This document shows, piece after piece, positions 62,909 to 64,000 of a stretch of DNA of 64,000 nucleotides. The notes beneath the pieces are model-generated. The model did not search any database, was not told the DNA's origin, and worked only from the letters and a program-made list of their open reading frames with translations. The position numbers were made by a program, and so were the translations under genes. This DNA is from Mycolicibacterium aurum (GTDB lineage Bacteria; Actinomycetota; Actinomycetes; Mycobacteriales; Mycobacteriaceae), in assembly GCF_900637195.1 (NCBI RefSeq), contig NZ_LR134356.1, forward strand, positions 3,224,001 to 3,288,000, given 5' to 3'. Each line of letters begins with the position of its first letter. Positions within the stretch are counted from its first letter, which is position 1.

Positions 62909-63574
62909 ATGCCCGACCAGGACCAGACCGCAGCCCGTCGTGAGATCGCCGATGCTCTGGTGTCCGCACTCGATCGTCGCCATGAGGTGCTCGATGTGAT
63001 CGTGGAAGCCGAGGATCGGGGCGCCGCGGTGGCGGCCATCGCCACGTTGCTCAGCACATCGGCGCGCGGCGCCGAGGCGGTCATGAGCATCGCCTTCGAT
63101 CAGCTGACCAAGGACTCGCGTCGCAAGATCGCGGCTGAACTGGACAATCTGAACAGTCAACTGACATTCACGCTGAAGGAACGACCGGCGACGTCGGATG
63201 ACAGCGTGGCCCTGCAGCCGTTCGACCCCGAGCAGGACCGGGACATCTTCGCCGCCCGCTTGGACGAGGTCGGTGCCGCCGGCGACGGGTCCGGGCAGCC
63301 CGCTCGACCGATCGACGAGGAGATTCGCTCTGCGCAGGGTCGCATCGACCAGGAAGATGCCGCCTGGTTCGTCGCCGTGGTGGAGGACGCGAAAGTCGGC
63401 ATGGTGTTCGGTGAACTCGAACGCGGTGAGGTGAACGTCCGGATCTGGATACACCCCGACCATCGGAAGAAGGGCTACGGGACGGCGGCCCTTCGCCGGT
63501 CGCGCTCGGAGATGGCGACGTTCTTTCCCGCCGTGCCCATGGTTGTGAGGGCACCAGGCACCGAGCCGGCGTAG
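62909..63574 (+). CDS. Fusion of a GyrA/ParC-like helical segment and a GNAT acetyltransferase domain
   Basis: 221 residues. The first ~90 residues (REIADALVSALDRRHEVLDV and DQLTKDSRRKIAAELDNLNS) follow the coiled-coil region of the GyrA/ParC DNA-gyrase A subunit, where the family pattern is a helix with ALDxxDEVIxxIR and later LxxLTxxERxKIxxE. There is no catalytic Tyr domain. The remainder (about 100-205) contains a GNAT acetyl-CoA motif, IHPDHRKKGYGTAALRR. Role unknown: perhaps a modifier or decoy of gyrase. Start ATG at 62909. Confidence 0.78.
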   Translation: MPDQDQTAARREIADALVSALDRRHEVLDVIVEAEDRGAAVAAIATLLSTSARGAEAVMSIAFDQLTKDSRRKIAAELDNLNSQLTFTLKERPATSDDSVALQPFDPEQDRDIFAARLDEVGAAGDGSGQPARPIDEEIRSAQGRIDQEDAAWFVAVVEDAKVGMVFGELERGEVNVRIWIHPDHRKKGYGTAALRRSRSEMATFFPAVPMVVRAPGTEPA

Positions 63575-63592
63575 CGCGGGCCGGCCGCGGAG

Positions 63593-64000
63593 TTACGGAC
63601 CGGCGAAGTCTCCGACGGCGGTCATCATGTTGCCGTCGGAGGCGGTGGCGAAGCCACCGGCGGTGAATCCACAGTTCAGGATGATCGCTCGGTGCCCGGG
63701 ACTTTGCATCCAGAAGGCGATGGCCGACTCGGCGGTCGCAGCAGACCCAGTGGCCCAGAACACGATCTCACCAGTGGAGCCTGCGCTGCCGTAACCCGCA
63801 TCGGACATGCGTGCCCGCGGTGACGAGCCGTCCGAACCGGTGTGGCTGAAAGCGCTGTTGCGCAGCATGTCGTCGGCGTGCCGCTGGGCCGCCGCGGTCA
63901 GACGCGCATCCTCACTGACGGCCCCGCATGCCTGGCGTTGCTGATTGACGCCGACATATATCCCTGTTGCCCGGGCGTCGGCCTGCGCCGACGGGCCGGC
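63593..64000 (-). CDS. CAP/SCP-domain secreted protein (N-terminus outside window)
   Basis: 136 codons remain open to the window edge. The CAP/PR-1 fold pattern is visible: VNQQRQACGAVSEDARLTAA, HADDMLRNSAFSHTGSDGSS, GEIVFWATGSAATAESAIAF and the conserved SPGHRAIILNCGFTAGGFAT. The far end of the window (GPSAQADA) looks like a signal-peptide cleavage region. CAP proteins bind lipids or act in the cell wall; role here unknown. Confidence 0.82.
   Translation of the reverse strand, partial: AGPSAQADARATGIYVGVNQQRQACGAVSEDARLTAAAQRHADDMLRNSAFSHTGSDGSSPRARMSDAGYGSAGSTGEIVFWATGSAATAESAIAFWMQSPGHRAIILNCGFTAGGFATASDGNMMTAVGDFAGP

Noticed and set aside
1..64000. CRISPR arrays, tRNA or rRNA genes, riboswitches
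   Set aside because: No direct-repeat/spacer pattern, cloverleaf or rRNA sequence was seen by eye; a covariance-model scan would be needed to exclude short RNAs.

Overview
This window looks like chromosomal DNA of a fast-growing, environmental, high-GC mycobacterium (Mycolicibacterium-like). The reasons are an adjacent furA-katG pair, an mmpS-mmpL pair followed by a DUF732 secreted protein, a 13E12-type DUF222/HNH gene, PknH-type sensor lipoproteins, an L,D-transpeptidase, many GTG/TTG starts, and pervasive 4-bp ATGA/GTGA/TTGA gene overlaps. I see no rRNA, tRNA, CRISPR array, prophage or complete insertion sequence. Genes are dense on both strands, and both window edges cut genes (an ABC transporter at the left, a CAP-domain protein at the right).

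Layout. 1-9 kb: end of an SbmA/BacA-like ABC transporter; a VOC protein and FAD dehydrogenase pair behind a perfect KstR-type 14-bp operator; a TetR regulator divergent from a deazaflavin-dependent nitroreductase; a secreted trypsin-like protease; a DAO-type FAD oxidoreductase coupled to a sterol desaturase-like protein; a type-B carboxylesterase. 9-14 kb: an MFS permease, malQ and the DUF222/HNH protein. 14.2-19 kb: a possible operon of a ferritin-like 'metal-dependent hydrolase', its probable ferredoxin-type reductase, a membrane Ser/Thr kinase and a SnoaL-like protein. 19-23 kb: SGNH hydrolase, three mycobacterial conserved unknowns and a P450. 23.4-27.2 kb: a leader peptide, mmpS, mmpL and DUF732, ending in a strong hairpin. 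27.2-30.3 kb: small secreted proteins, an acyl-CoA dehydrogenase-like flavoprotein and the first of two paralogous membrane proteins with Ala/Pro tails. 30.7-34.3 kb: a minimal ethanolamine catabolic operon (permease, eutB, eutC). 34.3-45 kb: PknH-like lipoprotein, tex, katG, furA, an acyltransferase-3 protein, the second tailed membrane paralogue and monomeric isocitrate dehydrogenase. 45-53 kb: cupin, SDRs, a LAS-type peptidase-like secreted protein, zinc alcohol dehydrogenase, a secreted phosphodiesterase with an Asp/Ser tract, EamA transporter, MBL hydrolase and an Rrf2 regulator with a 21-bp palindromic operator. 53.7-56.7 kb: an arsenic-type cluster (MFS, ArsO-like flavoprotein, divergent ArsR). 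56.9-61.9 kb: four overlapping glycosyltransferase genes followed by an L,D-transpeptidase. The right end holds a Pro-rich secreted protein, a GyrA-fragment/GNAT fusion and a CAP-domain protein.

The best candidates for undescribed biology are the four-gene glycosyltransferase operon, the diiron-like enzyme/reductase/kinase operon, the GyrA-like/acetyltransferase fusion and the leader peptide coupled to mmpS. All functions are inferred from reading the translations by eye; no database search was run.
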